A stretch of DNA of 64,000 nucleotides. It comes from Methylobacterium aerolatum (GTDB lineage Bacteria > Pseudomonadota > Alphaproteobacteria > Rhizobiales > Beijerinckiaceae). Both the position numbers and the translations under genes were made by a program. The stretch spans positions 98,574 to 162,573 of the forward strand of contig NZ_BPQE01000015.1 of assembly GCF_022179085.1 (NCBI RefSeq), given 5' to 3'. The notes under the pieces are model-generated. The model was not told the origin of the DNA and made no database searches. It was given only the letters and a program-made list of their open reading frames with translations. This document shows positions 26,799-35,812 of this stretch, piece after piece; positions within the stretch are counted from its first letter, which is position 1; every line of letters starts with the position of its first letter.

Positions 26799-28997
26799 TC
26801 AGGCGGCGCGGTGGACCACCGTCCGCGCGCTCTCCGGGTTGGCCGGACGGTCCTGGGCGATCAGCACCTGCCCCGCGCCGGCATCGACCGCGATGGTGTA
26901 GAGGTCGGTGAGGGCGGGATCCGCCGGGTCCGCATCGGAGGCGATCACCACGGTGTCGCTGGTCGTGGCCAGGAGCGCCAGGATGTCGGCGAGGTCGGGA
27001 CCCTTGTGGAGGCGGCAGACAACCCAGGAATAGGCCTCGGCCATCGCTTCCAGGGTGAAGGCCAGGGCGCGGGGCTCCTCGAACAGCGTCTCCGCCGGGG
27101 CGAGACCCGCCATCACGAGATGCGCGCCGTCGGGGCCGTCGGCCTGGATCGCGTCCGCGAAGTCGGCATGGCCGCCGATGATGTCGGTGAAGCCGGGGCG
27201 CGCCGGGTCGGCCTGGGGGGCGCCGAGATCGACGGCGATGACGCTCCCGGAGCGCAGCAGCGCCGCCGCCAGCGCCGCGTGCAGCGCGCCCGAGGCGGAC
27301 ATCCCGCCATCGACCACCACGATCTTGCGCCCGACCGACCCGTTCGCCGGCGCGGCGCGATGGGTGAGATGCATCAGGAGCGGATCGAGTTCGAAGCCCG
27401 TGTCCCGTTCGGTTTCCGGTGCCGGGATGATTCGATGCGGAGGCTCCTGGGCGGAGATGTCCCGGTCTGGCGATTCCGCTACCGTCTCGGCCGCGGGCTC
27501 GGCCTCGACCTCGGCGGTGGATCCGGCCTCCGCGACGGGTTCGGCCTCGACCTCCGGCGATGCGGGCTTCTCCCGGAGACGGGGGCCGACGGCTTCGGCC
27601 AGGGCGAAGGGGTTGATGGCCCGCGACGGAGCCTGCGCGTCCAGCGGCAGGCCCGCCTCCGGTTCGTCGCTCCGGCGCGTCCGGCGGCGGAAAAGCCGAC
27701 CGAGCGTGCTGGCCAGGGAGAGCAGGAAGGCCGCCAGCGTCGTGGTCCCGATGATCGGCAGGGCGGCGGGGAAGGAAGCCGTGCTCGGCACGCTCGCCTC
27801 CGCCACGACCCGCGCGATCCCCTTGCCCCCGGCTCCGGCGGACTGGCCGAGGGCCTCGTCGAGGCGATCCCGCGCGGCCTTCGCCTCGCGCTCCAGGCCC
27901 GCGAGTTCTGAGCCCGGCCCGCCATTCGCACCCGCGCCGCGCCGTCCATCCACCGCCGCCTGCAGGTCGGCGATCCGGGCGTCGGCGTTGCGCGCCTCGG
28001 TCTCCATGGTCTGCTGGGCGCGCTCGGCCGCCAGCTTGATCTGCGCGTCGAGATCCGAGAGTTGCGCCTTCAGTCCTTTGATCCGCGGGTGGGCGGGCAG
28101 CAGCGTGCGCGACTCAAGCGCCAGCTGCGCCCGCGCGGCGATGCGGCTGTCGACGAGGCGGCGCAGGGAATCGGTGGTCGCGACGTCCACGAGTTCCACG
28201 GACCGGCCATCCTTCAGCAACTCCTTGATCGCCACGATCCGCCCGGCGAGGTCGGCACGCTGGAGGCGGGCCATGGAGAGCTGGTTCGAGAGTTCGGCGA
28301 GGTCCTGGGCGCCGGAGGCCTGGCCGCCGGCCGCGAGGCCGTGCTGGGCGCGGTAGGCCTCGACTCTCGCGTCGGTCTCCGCAGCCCTCCGCCGGAGCGT
28401 GGCGATGGCGGCCTCGGATGGGCCCGCGCCGACCGCCCTGTCGAGGGCGGCCACGGCGAGTTCCGCCGCGACGTTGGCGCCCTGGGCGGCGAGTTGCGGA
28501 TCCTCCGACCGGAACGAGACGGTGGCGACCCGGCCGGTACCGGCGGCCGTCACCGAGAGATGCGAGAGGACGTTGTCCGCCGCCCCGTCCTCGGCGGGCT
28601 TGTCGAGGGGGTTCTGCCCGATGCCGAGCAGCATGAGCGCCTGCTGGAGCGGGCCGATCTCGGCGGCGGCGGGGTCGAATTCCGGTCTGCCGACGAGCTT
28701 CATCCGGCGCGCCGCCTCGCGGGCCACCTCGCGCGTCAGGGCCGCCTCGATCCGGTCCGCCGCCGGACGGCCGATGCCGGGCCCGCTTTCCTCGACGAGG
28801 ACCGTCGCCTCACCCGTGTAGGACGGCGTCACGACGCTCACGTAGGTCGCCGCGCCGAAGGCCGCGAGGGCGGTGGGGGCGGCGATACGGGCGAAGGAGC
28901 CTCGCAGGGGCCGGGTGGCCGCTCCGGCGATCGCGCCGTCCGGGCGGCCGGAGGGCCGCCGATCGGCGTGTCGCGAGCGCTCGCTGGTCCGGGGCAT
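26799..28997 (-). CDS. Wzc/ExoP-like polysaccharide chain-length protein, kinase domain degenerate
   Basis: 732 residues. A cytosolic basic N-terminus, first membrane helix (about 43-60; IAAPTALAAFGAATYVSVVT), a large periplasmic Wzz-type region with long coiled coils (about 65-400), second helix (PIIGTTTLAAFLLSLASTL, ~408-428), a Glu/Ala/Pro-rich linker, and a C-terminal BY-kinase-like fold (~550-730). In the place of Walker A the sequence reads IVVVDGGMSASGALHAALAA, with no GKS/T; later segments keep VIAVDLGAPQADPA (Walker A' like). The C-terminal tyrosine cluster is absent. It probably controls polymer length or export without autokinase activity. The Wza-like gene is divergent, 183 bases away. 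Confidence 0.88.
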   Translation of the reverse strand: MPRTSERSRHADRRPSGRPDGAIAGAATRPLRGSFARIAAPTALAAFGAATYVSVVTPSYTGEATVLVEESGPGIGRPAADRIEAALTREVAREAARRMKLVGRPEFDPAAAEIGPLQQALMLLGIGQNPLDKPAEDGAADNVLSHLSVTAAGTGRVATVSFRSEDPQLAAQGANVAAELAVAALDRAVGAGPSEAAIATLRRRAAETDARVEAYRAQHGLAAGGQASGAQDLAELSNQLSMARLQRADLAGRIVAIKELLKDGRSVELVDVATTDSLRRLVDSRIAARAQLALESRTLLPAHPRIKGLKAQLSDLDAQIKLAAERAQQTMETEARNADARIADLQAAVDGRRGAGANGGPGSELAGLEREAKAARDRLDEALGQSAGAGGKGIARVVAEASVPSTASFPAALPIIGTTTLAAFLLSLASTLGRLFRRRTRRSDEPEAGLPLDAQAPSRAINPFALAEAVGPRLREKPASPEVEAEPVAEAGSTAEVEAEPAAETVAESPDRDISAQEPPHRIIPAPETERDTGFELDPLLMHLTHRAAPANGSVGRKIVVVDGGMSASGALHAALAAALLRSGSVIAVDLGAPQADPARPGFTDIIGGHADFADAIQADGPDGAHLVMAGLAPAETLFEEPRALAFTLEAMAEAYSWVVCRLHKGPDLADILALLATTSDTVVIASDADPADPALTDLYTIAVDAGAGQVLIAQDRPANPESARTVVHRAA

Positions 28998-29180
28998 GGG
29001 CTGCTCTTCAGGCACGGGCTAACATGCGGCTGGTGGGCCACCTCGACATTTGGCGCTGTTATGGTTGATCGAGGGTTAAATCGCCGTTCAATTCTGATGA
29101 AGAGCGCCGGTGCGGCGCGCGCATACAGTTCCTTAACCTTAATGGCCTAGCCGTTGCGCCATCAATTCCACAGGATGGCG

Positions 29181-29759
29181 ATGCTGATGAACCGGCGCGC
29201 ACTTGTCTTTGCCCTCGTTACGAGCCTCTCCCTCGGGGGCTGCCTCCGCCCGGATTTCCGGACCAGCGAACTGGATGCCACCGGCACCGGGTCGATCGGA
29301 AGCCGCTACACGCTCGCGTCCGGGGACAAGCTCCGGGTGATCGTGTTTGGACAGGACAATCTCTCGAACATCTACACCGTCGACGGCGCGGGTAAGATCG
29401 CCCTGCCGCTGATCGGCGCGGTCACCGTCGGCGGCCAGACCACGGGGCAGGCGGCCCGCCTGATCGAGGGCAAGCTCGCCGCCGGGTTCGTGCGTGAGCC
29501 GCACGTCACGGTGGAGATGGACGTCTATCGGCCGTTCTACATCCTCGGCGAGGTGACGACATCCGGCCAGTACGCCTACGTGAACGGCATGACCGTGGAG
29601 ACGGCGGTGGCCATCGCGGCCGGGTTCAGCCCCCGCGCGGCCCGCGACTACGCCGTCCTCACCCGGACGACCCCGGCCGGGCTGGTGAGCGGCATCGTGC
29701 CGATGACCTACTCCGTGCGCCCCGGCGACACGATCGTCGTGAAGGAACGCTTCTTCTGA
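29181..29759 (+). CDS. Wza/ExoF-like polysaccharide export lipoprotein
   Basis: 192 residues. A lipoprotein signal peptide with lipobox LGGC (near residues 19-22), a polysaccharide export (Poly_export) domain (YTLASGDKLRVIVFGQDNLS, then GKIALPLIGAVTVGGQT), and one SLBB-like domain (FYILGEVTTSGQYAYVNGMT). Shorter than Wza, closer to the ExoF-type outer-membrane exporters of rhizobia. Three ATGs lie close together; the one at 29181 has the best spacing from AGGA. It likely pairs with the Wzc-like protein across the periplasm. Confidence 0.9.
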   Translation: MLMNRRALVFALVTSLSLGGCLRPDFRTSELDATGTGSIGSRYTLASGDKLRVIVFGQDNLSNIYTVDGAGKIALPLIGAVTVGGQTTGQAARLIEGKLAAGFVREPHVTVEMDVYRPFYILGEVTTSGQYAYVNGMTVETAVAIAAGFSPRAARDYAVLTRTTPAGLVSGIVPMTYSVRPGDTIVVKERFF

Positions 29760-29797
29760 CGGCACGCGGACGGGGCCGCGCTCCGTCGCAGCGCGAG

Positions 29798-30400
29798 TCA
29801 GGGCGCCGTGCGCCAGGGATTGATGATCCGCATGTCGGCCGAGCGCGTCACGGGCGTCGCGGCGGTGGTGGCGGCCTTCGCCCCGGCCACCTTCCGGCGT
29901 GCCTCGGACGGCAGGAGCGCCCCGGCGGGCTGCGTCATCCGGGCGAGGAGCTGGCGGGTCTTGCGGTCAATGGCGGCTGAGCGCTGCACCGGCTCGAAAT
30001 CCCGCATGGAGTGCGTCTGCCGGGTCTCGCCCTCGAAGACGTGCGCACCCGTTTTCAGGATCACGATATCCCCGGGCCGCAGCGTCTCGTCGCGCAGCAA
30101 CGCGGCGGCGGCGCCCTGGCTCATGTCGAGGGGCTTCTGCCGTTCGGACACATGGATTTTTACCGGCAGAGCCGCGTAGCGGATCTTCAGCTTCCTGCGC
30201 CCCAGCCGGGCGCGGTAGGACGGGACGGGCAGGCCGGAGGCTTCCGGCATCGGCGCGGCTTGCTGGACCGCCGGGCGGCGGCCGAACAGCATTTCGAGGA
30301 AGTTCACCTCCTGCGCGTGGACCTGCGCCACTTCGACCGCGCAGACCGCGACGAGCGTCATCGCGGCCATCTGGGCCGCCCGTGTCGTCCCGAATGCCAT
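29798..30400 (-). CDS. Exported protein of unknown function
   Basis: 200 residues with a signal peptide (about 1-29, ending VHAQ). The mature part has a basic segment YRARLGRRKLKIRYAALP, then a beta-rich stretch (RPGDIVILKTGAHVFEGETR) and a Pro/Ala/Thr-rich C-terminus with NPWRTAP at the end. No known domain recognised. It lies convergent with the Wza-like gene (38-base gap) and may belong to the envelope/polysaccharide group by position only. Confidence 0.7.
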   Translation of the reverse strand: MAFGTTRAAQMAAMTLVAVCAVEVAQVHAQEVNFLEMLFGRRPAVQQAAPMPEASGLPVPSYRARLGRRKLKIRYAALPVKIHVSERQKPLDMSQGAAAALLRDETLRPGDIVILKTGAHVFEGETRQTHSMRDFEPVQRSAAIDRKTRQLLARMTQPAGALLPSEARRKVAGAKAATTAATPVTRSADMRIINPWRTAP

Positions 30401-30622
30401 CGTCCCGTTCCCGATCCACCACCTGGCGCTTTAACCTGGGCCGGGGAAGATGCGTTCCGGACGGCGCTTCAACTCCGAAGCGAAAATTCAACCAGATCGC
30501 GAAGCGTGGCCGCATGGCGCGCATGGTGGGTCGCTGGTCGCGGTGGGGCCGGACGCGTCCCGCCGTGCCGGATCGCTCCGCCCCGCCCGCAAGGACGGGG
30601 CGCCTCTGCGGGGGCTGAGCGG

Positions 30623-30871
30623 TCAGAAGGGGGCGACCTGCTCGCCTTCGCCGATGCAATCGAGGGCGTTCTCCACGGCGGAGACAGCATCGAGGAGATG
30701 CTGCACCGTCCGCTCGACCTCCTTGGCCGGGCGGCCCATCGCGGCGGCGCGGGCGCTGACATCCTCAAGCTGCTCGAGGAGGGCGAGGAGGTCGCCCGCG
30801 ACGGCCACGACCTCGCAGCGGGCGAGGGTTGCGACGGCCGGACGGGGGCGGAAGGGCAAGATGTTGCTCAT
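30623..30871 (-). CDS. Small helical protein, unknown
   Basis: 82 residues, MSNILPFRPRPAVATLARCE onward, mostly helical with a likely coiled coil (LALLEQLEDVSARAAAMGRP... TVQHLLDAVSAVENALD). No signal peptide. The downstream of two neighbouring ATGs has a better-spaced AAGGG site. The N-terminal phrase MSNILPFRPR is a common start of small alphaproteobacterial proteins of unknown role. Confidence 0.6.
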   Translation of the reverse strand: MSNILPFRPRPAVATLARCEVVAVAGDLLALLEQLEDVSARAAAMGRPAKEVERTVQHLLDAVSAVENALDCIGEGEQVAPF

Positions 30872-31132
30872 CACCATCCCTTCTCACCCGAAACGCGCCG
30901 ACATTTCCAGGGGGCATAGCCAGGACGCCACCATCTAATCAGGGTTGCACGCCTGGAAAGCGAGGTTGTGGTGTGTTTTTCGTGGCAGCGGAGCCTCACA
31001 GACCCCCGATCTGCTTCATCGGACGGGAAGAACTCTTGACGGGTCCCGCCCCGCCCTGACCATGCCGCCATTCTGGCGGATGCCGGCTCGCACGTCGCGC
31101 GCCGAGGGCGAGCCTCAACACCGGGAATTGTG

Positions 31133-31345
31133 ATGCGTCCTCTTCTGCTGATCTCCGCCGCCGCCGCCGCCCTCGCCGTGGGCGCCTGCAGCAGCTCCAA
31201 CGGCGAGCGCAGCGGCCTCGCCGAAAGCCTGAGCCTCGACAACTACCGGGCGGCGAGCAACACGAACGGCACCCAGACCCGGCGTGACGTGAACCGCTCG
31301 TACACCCAGCCCTCGATGCCGACCATCGCGAACCGGGGCATGTAA
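31133..31345 (+). CDS. Small lipoprotein
   Basis: 70 residues with a lipoprotein signal peptide (MRPLLLISAAAAALAVGACS; lipobox VGAC, Cys at 19) and a short polar, Ser/Asn/Arg-rich mature part. It is probably anchored in the outer membrane. Function unknown. A GTG one codon upstream is an alternative start. It is followed by a hairpin repeat that may end the transcript. Confidence 0.7.
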   Translation: MRPLLLISAAAAALAVGACSSSNGERSGLAESLSLDNYRAASNTNGTQTRRDVNRSYTQPSMPTIANRGM

Positions 31346-31348
31346 GAG

Positions 31349-31428
31349 CCTCTCACAAAACTCCCGCTGCGCCGCCGAGGTCAGAGGGAGAACTCCCGGT
31401 GATCGGGAGTTTTGTGAGGAGCTCTCAG
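31349..31428. repeat. Hairpin repeat (CTCTCACAAAACTCCCG), possible terminator
   Basis: GAGCCTCTCACAAAACTCCCG and CGGGAGTTTTGTGAGGAGCTC form a near-perfect 20-bp inverted repeat around a ~38-base centre. The same unit appears, diverged, at 9664-9706. Placed 4 bases after the lipoprotein stop and before a convergent gene, it could protect or end transcripts from both sides, though it lacks a plain T-run. Confidence 0.65.
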
Positions 31429-31457
31429 CGCGGTGAGCCGCCCGCTTCCGGCGCCCG

Positions 31458-32498
31458 TCACCGCTTGGCCACCGCATCCGCGAAGGCGACGATGCGGTTG
31501 CGGGCATAGACCGGCAGTCCGGCGCTGATCGAGGTGCCGGTGTTGAAGGTCGAGTTGCCCATCAGGACCTGTGCCGGCAGCAGGTTCTTCAGCACCGGCA
31601 CGCGGGCGTACTCGGCTTTCCGGTCGAGGACGTCGCCCTTGATCGCGAGCGCGACGTAGGCCGTCACCACCGACTTGTCGGGATTGCCCGGCAGGGGCTG
31701 GACCACGGCGAGGAACTTGCCGAACCGCAGGATCTGGTTGACCCAGAAAATGGTCTGCTCGATCCCGCCCGATGGCGGCGTGTCGATCTTCGTCAGCGCC
31801 GTGAGCGGCGCGGCCTCCTCGGGCGAGAGGCGGCGCAACTCGCTTTGGAACGAGACGAACTCGGCGATCTTCTTGGCCGAGCCCTCCTCAAGCTTGTTGG
31901 CGAGGCGCACGCCGAGCGGCAGCTTGCCCTCCAGATCGTAGCGGGAGTCGATGCACGCGGCGGCACCCTCGCACCAGGGGCGGTCGGGGCGCTTGGCGAA
32001 GGCGGCCGCCGGGTCCTTGTTCGGCGTCACATCGGCGATGTCGAGGGTCTTGTGCTTGATCGCCGGGTCCATGGCCTGGACGAAGGCGAGGTTGGCGAAG
32101 GCGGCGGGGTCGATAGCGGCGGCCGGCTTCGGCACGACGAAGCGGCCCTCCGCGACGTAGACCTTCAGGGTCTCGTGACGCGGCTTCGTCACGCCGTTGA
32201 GCGTCACGGTGTAGTCAGGCTCCTTGTAGCCGGGGAAGGGCGAGAGGGCCTGCGCCTCGGCCGGCCGGACCTTCAGCCAGTCGAGGTAGGGGATCAGCCC
32301 GTTCTCGGGAACGGTCGGATTGTCCCGATGGTCGGTGAACAGGATCTCGCCGGGCTTGAGGCTCGCGGGATCGACGGCGGTCACGGAGGGCACGTCCCGG
32401 ACGCGGTTGGGCGCAGCCGTGTTGGCGGCAGGCGTCTGGGCCTGCGCGGCGCCGCCGAGGCAGATCACGAGGGCGACGGAACTCAGAAGACGCGGCAT
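31458..32498 (-). CDS. Exported protein of unknown function
   Basis: 346 residues: signal peptide (MPRLLSSVALVICLGGAAQA, 1-~20) and a globular mature domain of about 320 residues with a single close cysteine pair (WCEGAAACIDSRYDLEGKLP, about 188-195), probably a disulfide. Other conserved-looking parts are FTDHRDNPTVPENGLIPYLD and the C-terminal NSTFNTGTSISAGLPVYARN. No known family recognised. The ATG at the signal peptide was chosen; the open frame further upstream lies antisense to the PBP tail. It is 80 bases downstream of the PBP1A gene and may be co-transcribed with it. Confidence 0.75.
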   Translation of the reverse strand: MPRLLSSVALVICLGGAAQAQTPAANTAAPNRVRDVPSVTAVDPASLKPGEILFTDHRDNPTVPENGLIPYLDWLKVRPAEAQALSPFPGYKEPDYTVTLNGVTKPRHETLKVYVAEGRFVVPKPAAAIDPAAFANLAFVQAMDPAIKHKTLDIADVTPNKDPAAAFAKRPDRPWCEGAAACIDSRYDLEGKLPLGVRLANKLEEGSAKKIAEFVSFQSELRRLSPEEAAPLTALTKIDTPPSGGIEQTIFWVNQILRFGKFLAVVQPLPGNPDKSVVTAYVALAIKGDVLDRKAEYARVPVLKNLLPAQVLMGNSTFNTGTSISAGLPVYARNRIVAFADAVAKR

Positions 32499-32578
32499 CG
32501 GTAACTCGCGGGAAAGGTCATGGATTCCAAAGGGCGAGCCCTCTGGCGGGTGCAGGGCAGCGCCCTGCCGGTCCGGCG

Positions 32579-35500
32579 TCAGTAGCTGAGCCCGTCGCCG
32601 AAGAGGTAGTCGGGGTCGCGGCGGCGGGGACGCGGCGGGGCGTCGTCGTCGCCGAAGGGGGAACGGCCCGTCTGGCCGGGCCAGGGCCGATAGGGATCCG
32701 AGCCGTAGGGGTCGGCGCCGGCCCGGCGGCTGCGCTGGGCGGGGCGCTCGGCGAAGGGATCGAAGGGCTCGGAGGGGTTCCGGTCGCCGGTCATGTTGCC
32801 GAAGACGTCGCCCGCGACGTCGGCCCCGTCCTCCGCTCCGGCCATGTCGCCATCCTCGGCGTCGGGGCGCATCGCGTAGAGATCCTCCCGGGGCACGAGC
32901 TTGTAGCGCGTGTCGGCCATCTGGCCGTTCCCGGCGGTGCGGAAGTGCTCGACGAAGCTCCCCGCGCCCGGCACGCCGCTGCGCGGATCGATGCCGATGT
33001 CGGCGATGAAGGGGCGCGCCTCGGGGGAGGGGCCGCGAAGCGGCGTGCGCGGCACGCCGTTGGCCCAGGCGGCCTTGAAGATCGCCCCGGCGATCGGCAC
33101 CGAGACGTGCCCGCCGGTCTGGCCGCGCCCGAGGGTGCGGCGTGTCCCGTCGGCATTGTCGTAGCCGACCCAGACGACGACGGTGATCTCGTTCGAGAAG
33201 CCCGCGAACCACGCGTCGTTCTCGTTCTCGGAGGTGCCGGTCTTGCCCGCGACGCTAGATGAGATCCCGGCCAGGGCGGCGGCGGTGCCGTGCTGGGTCA
33301 CGCCCTGGAGCATCGTCTTCAACTGGTAGAAGGCCACCCGGTCGGCGGAGCCGATCCGCACCGGCTCGCGCGGCGCGTGGGTGAAGACGGCTTGGCCGCC
33401 CTTCTCGACGGATTCCAGCGTGTAGGGAGTCGGCCGCGCGCCCTCGTTGGCCACGGCGGCGTAGAAGCCGGCGAGGTCGAGCATCCGCACCGGCTGGGCG
33501 CCGAGGACGAAGGGGTAATAGGGCTCGCACTCGGCGTAGATCTGCGCTTCGAGGGCGATGTCGCAGACCTTCTTCAGGCTCGCCGGGGCCTTCGGCTCGA
33601 TGCCCCCCTGGAGCAGCCGGGCGGTGACGAGGTTCTTCGAGAACTCGAGGCCGCGGCGCAAGGTCGTGGGCCCGGCCCCGCCGCCCTCGTAGTTCTTCGG
33701 AGACCAGGAATCGCCCGCCCCGCCGATGGGCGGCAAGGTGATCGGCGAATCGAGCACGAGGGTGTTGGGCTGCAGGCCCGCCTGGAGCGCGGCGAGGTAG
33801 GTGAGGGGCTTCAACGTCGAGCCCGGCTGGCGGATCGATTGCGTCACCCGGTTGAGCTGGCTCAAGGGGTAGGAGAACCCGCCCGCCATGGCGAGGATGC
33901 GGCCGGTCTTGTTCTCGAGGACGAGGGCCGCCCCCTGGACGCCGGGACGCACGCGGATCTGGGCGCGGGGCGCCCCCCGTCCTTCGCTGAGCTTCACCCG
34001 CACCACGTCGTAGCGTTGCAGCTTGCCCCGCGCGATGCCGGGGTCGAGGGTGGCGATCCGCCCGTCCTCCAGCCCCACCTTCAGGGGGCCGCGGCCGGGT
34101 TCGAGCACCACCGCCAGGGGCCAGTGGACGTCGTAGAGGACCGGCCGGGCGCTCTCCAGCGCGCGCTGCCAGGAGGGCTTGCCCGCGATCAGCGCCGGTT
34201 TCGGGGCCGCCGGGGCCTTGCCCGCCCGCTTCGGTGCCGGCTTCCCGCTCTCCGGCTTCGGCGCCTCCGGCTTCGCGCCCGTCACCAGCGGCGCGGCTTG
34301 GGGCGCCGCTTCCGGCGCGGGGGAGGCCGCCTCGATCCGGGCGATGCTGTCGGCGAGGTTCAGTTCCGGCCCGTTGAAGGTCTGCCGCCCGGTGCCGCGC
34401 TCATAGGTGGCGAGCCCGTCCTGCAGGGCGCTCTCCACCGCCCGTTGCAGGGGCGCGTTGATCGTCGAGCGGACGGTGAAGGAGGCGGCGGTCAGGGAGT
34501 CGAGCCCGGCCACCGTGCGCGCCTCGCGCCCGAGATAGTCGACGAGGTAGAAGCCGGAATCGCGGCGCGCGGTCTCGACGGGTTTCAGCCCGAAATCGGC
34601 GGTGTTGGCGCTGACGAGTTCGGCCTCGGTGATGACGCCCTCTTCCTTCAGCCGCGCCAGCACGTAGGCCCGTCGCTCGCGCGCGCGCTCGGGGTATTTG
34701 TCCGGGCTGTAGAAGTTCGGACCCTTCGGCATCCCGGCCAGCAGCGCGGCCTCCGGCAGGGTCAGCTGGCCGACACTCTTCCCGAAATAGCTCTGCGCCG
34801 CCATCTCGATCCCATAGGCGCCGCGGCCGAGATAGATGCCGTTGAGATAGAGGCCGAGGATCTGCGGCTTCGGCAGGAGCTTCTCCAGCCGGGCGGCCAC
34901 GATCATCTCGCGGATCTTGCGCTCGTAGGTGACGTCGTCGCCGACGGAGAGGTTCTTCACCACCTGCTGGGTGATCGTGGAGCCCCCGGCGGGGCGGCCC
35001 GGCGAGGCGAGGTTGCTGATGAAGGCGCGGATCACGCCGCGCTCGTCGATGCCGTGGTGGCTGAGGAAGCGCTTGTCCTCGGCGGCGATGAACGCCTTCT
35101 GCACCAGGGGCGGCACCGCCTCGACCGGCACCACCACCCGGCGGGCATTCGGCTCCGAGGTCTCGGCGAAGGGCTTACCGGAGGAGTCGAGGATGCGGCT
35201 CATCCCCGGCAGGGGCTTGTCGCGCAGGGTCTCGGCGGCGGGCAGGTCCTTGGTGGCGTTGTCGTAGAACTCGATCACCGCCCTCGCGTCGAAGGGTGAG
35301 TTCGTCGGATCCTCGCCCTTGCAGAACTGCTTGTAGCTCGTATTCAGCTCGTTGATGTCGAGCCCGTGGAGGATCTTGGGCGCCGAGGCGCCGGCCACGG
35401 TGGACGGGTCCTCCATCGCCGTGGAGATCAGGTCGTCGAGGTTGATGTCCTCGATGTCGAAGGCCTTGCGCATGTGGGCGCAGCCGTCGCGCAGGATCCT

Positions 35501-35617
35501 CACCACCTCCGGCCCGTCGGTCGCCGGGTCGAACTGCGTGCGCACGTTGTCCGGCCGGGTTGTCACCTGGCTCAGGGTCAGGGCGGTCGCGAACAGCTTG
35601 ATGAGGATCGTGTTCAT
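32579..35617 (-). CDS. Penicillin-binding protein 1A (bifunctional transglycosylase/transpeptidase)
   Basis: 1012 residues, longer than usual. An N-terminal ~140-residue segment (hydrophobic start MNTILIKLFATALTLSQVTT, then an acidic helical part) precedes the GT51 glycosyltransferase (AAEDKRFLSHHGID near 172-185, STITQQVVKNL near 210). After an Ala/Pro/Lys-rich insert (about 425-490) comes the transpeptidase: catalytic Ser in RQPGSTLKPLTYLAA (~599), SKN (~659) and KTGT (~790). A ~150-residue low-complexity acidic/Pro/Arg tail closes it. It polymerises and cross-links peptidoglycan outside the inner membrane. Unlike typical PBP1A the N-terminal anchor is weak, so membrane attachment may differ. 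Confidence 0.93.
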   Translation of the reverse strand: MNTILIKLFATALTLSQVTTRPDNVRTQFDPATDGPEVVRILRDGCAHMRKAFDIEDINLDDLISTAMEDPSTVAGASAPKILHGLDINELNTSYKQFCKGEDPTNSPFDARAVIEFYDNATKDLPAAETLRDKPLPGMSRILDSSGKPFAETSEPNARRVVVPVEAVPPLVQKAFIAAEDKRFLSHHGIDERGVIRAFISNLASPGRPAGGSTITQQVVKNLSVGDDVTYERKIREMIVAARLEKLLPKPQILGLYLNGIYLGRGAYGIEMAAQSYFGKSVGQLTLPEAALLAGMPKGPNFYSPDKYPERARERRAYVLARLKEEGVITEAELVSANTADFGLKPVETARRDSGFYLVDYLGREARTVAGLDSLTAASFTVRSTINAPLQRAVESALQDGLATYERGTGRQTFNGPELNLADSIARIEAASPAPEAAPQAAPLVTGAKPEAPKPESGKPAPKRAGKAPAAPKPALIAGKPSWQRALESARPVLYDVHWPLAVVLEPGRGPLKVGLEDGRIATLDPGIARGKLQRYDVVRVKLSEGRGAPRAQIRVRPGVQGAALVLENKTGRILAMAGGFSYPLSQLNRVTQSIRQPGSTLKPLTYLAALQAGLQPNTLVLDSPITLPPIGGAGDSWSPKNYEGGGAGPTTLRRGLEFSKNLVTARLLQGGIEPKAPASLKKVCDIALEAQIYAECEPYYPFVLGAQPVRMLDLAGFYAAVANEGARPTPYTLESVEKGGQAVFTHAPREPVRIGSADRVAFYQLKTMLQGVTQHGTAAALAGISSSVAGKTGTSENENDAWFAGFSNEITVVVWVGYDNADGTRRTLGRGQTGGHVSVPIAGAIFKAAWANGVPRTPLRGPSPEARPFIADIGIDPRSGVPGAGSFVEHFRTAGNGQMADTRYKLVPREDLYAMRPDAEDGDMAGAEDGADVAGDVFGNMTGDRNPSEPFDPFAERPAQRSRRAGADPYGSDPYRPWPGQTGRSPFGDDDAPPRPRRRDPDYLFGDGLSY

Positions 35618-35782
35618 TCAGCCCGAGGAGGCGGCACCCGAGGCCGGCCGATGCCATCATCGCCGACGGCGCGACAGGGCGAGCACAAGGCGGCTGATTT
35701 AAGGTCGCGCCGGGCGGTGGATAACCGGGAGCCGGGCCGGCTTGTGGCGTCCGCCGACAGCCGCTAAGGTCCGCGCGGACAG

Positions 35783-35812
35783 AAAAAAGGCCACCCCCGG
35801 AGAGGGGCGGCC
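35783..35812 (-). terminator. Rho-independent terminator of the orphan sRNA
   Basis: On the minus strand the hairpin GGCC-GCCCC...GGGGT-GGCC (from + positions 35789-35812) is followed at once by six T residues (35788-35783). It is the strongest intrinsic terminator in the window and closes the small transcript described next. Confidence 0.85.
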
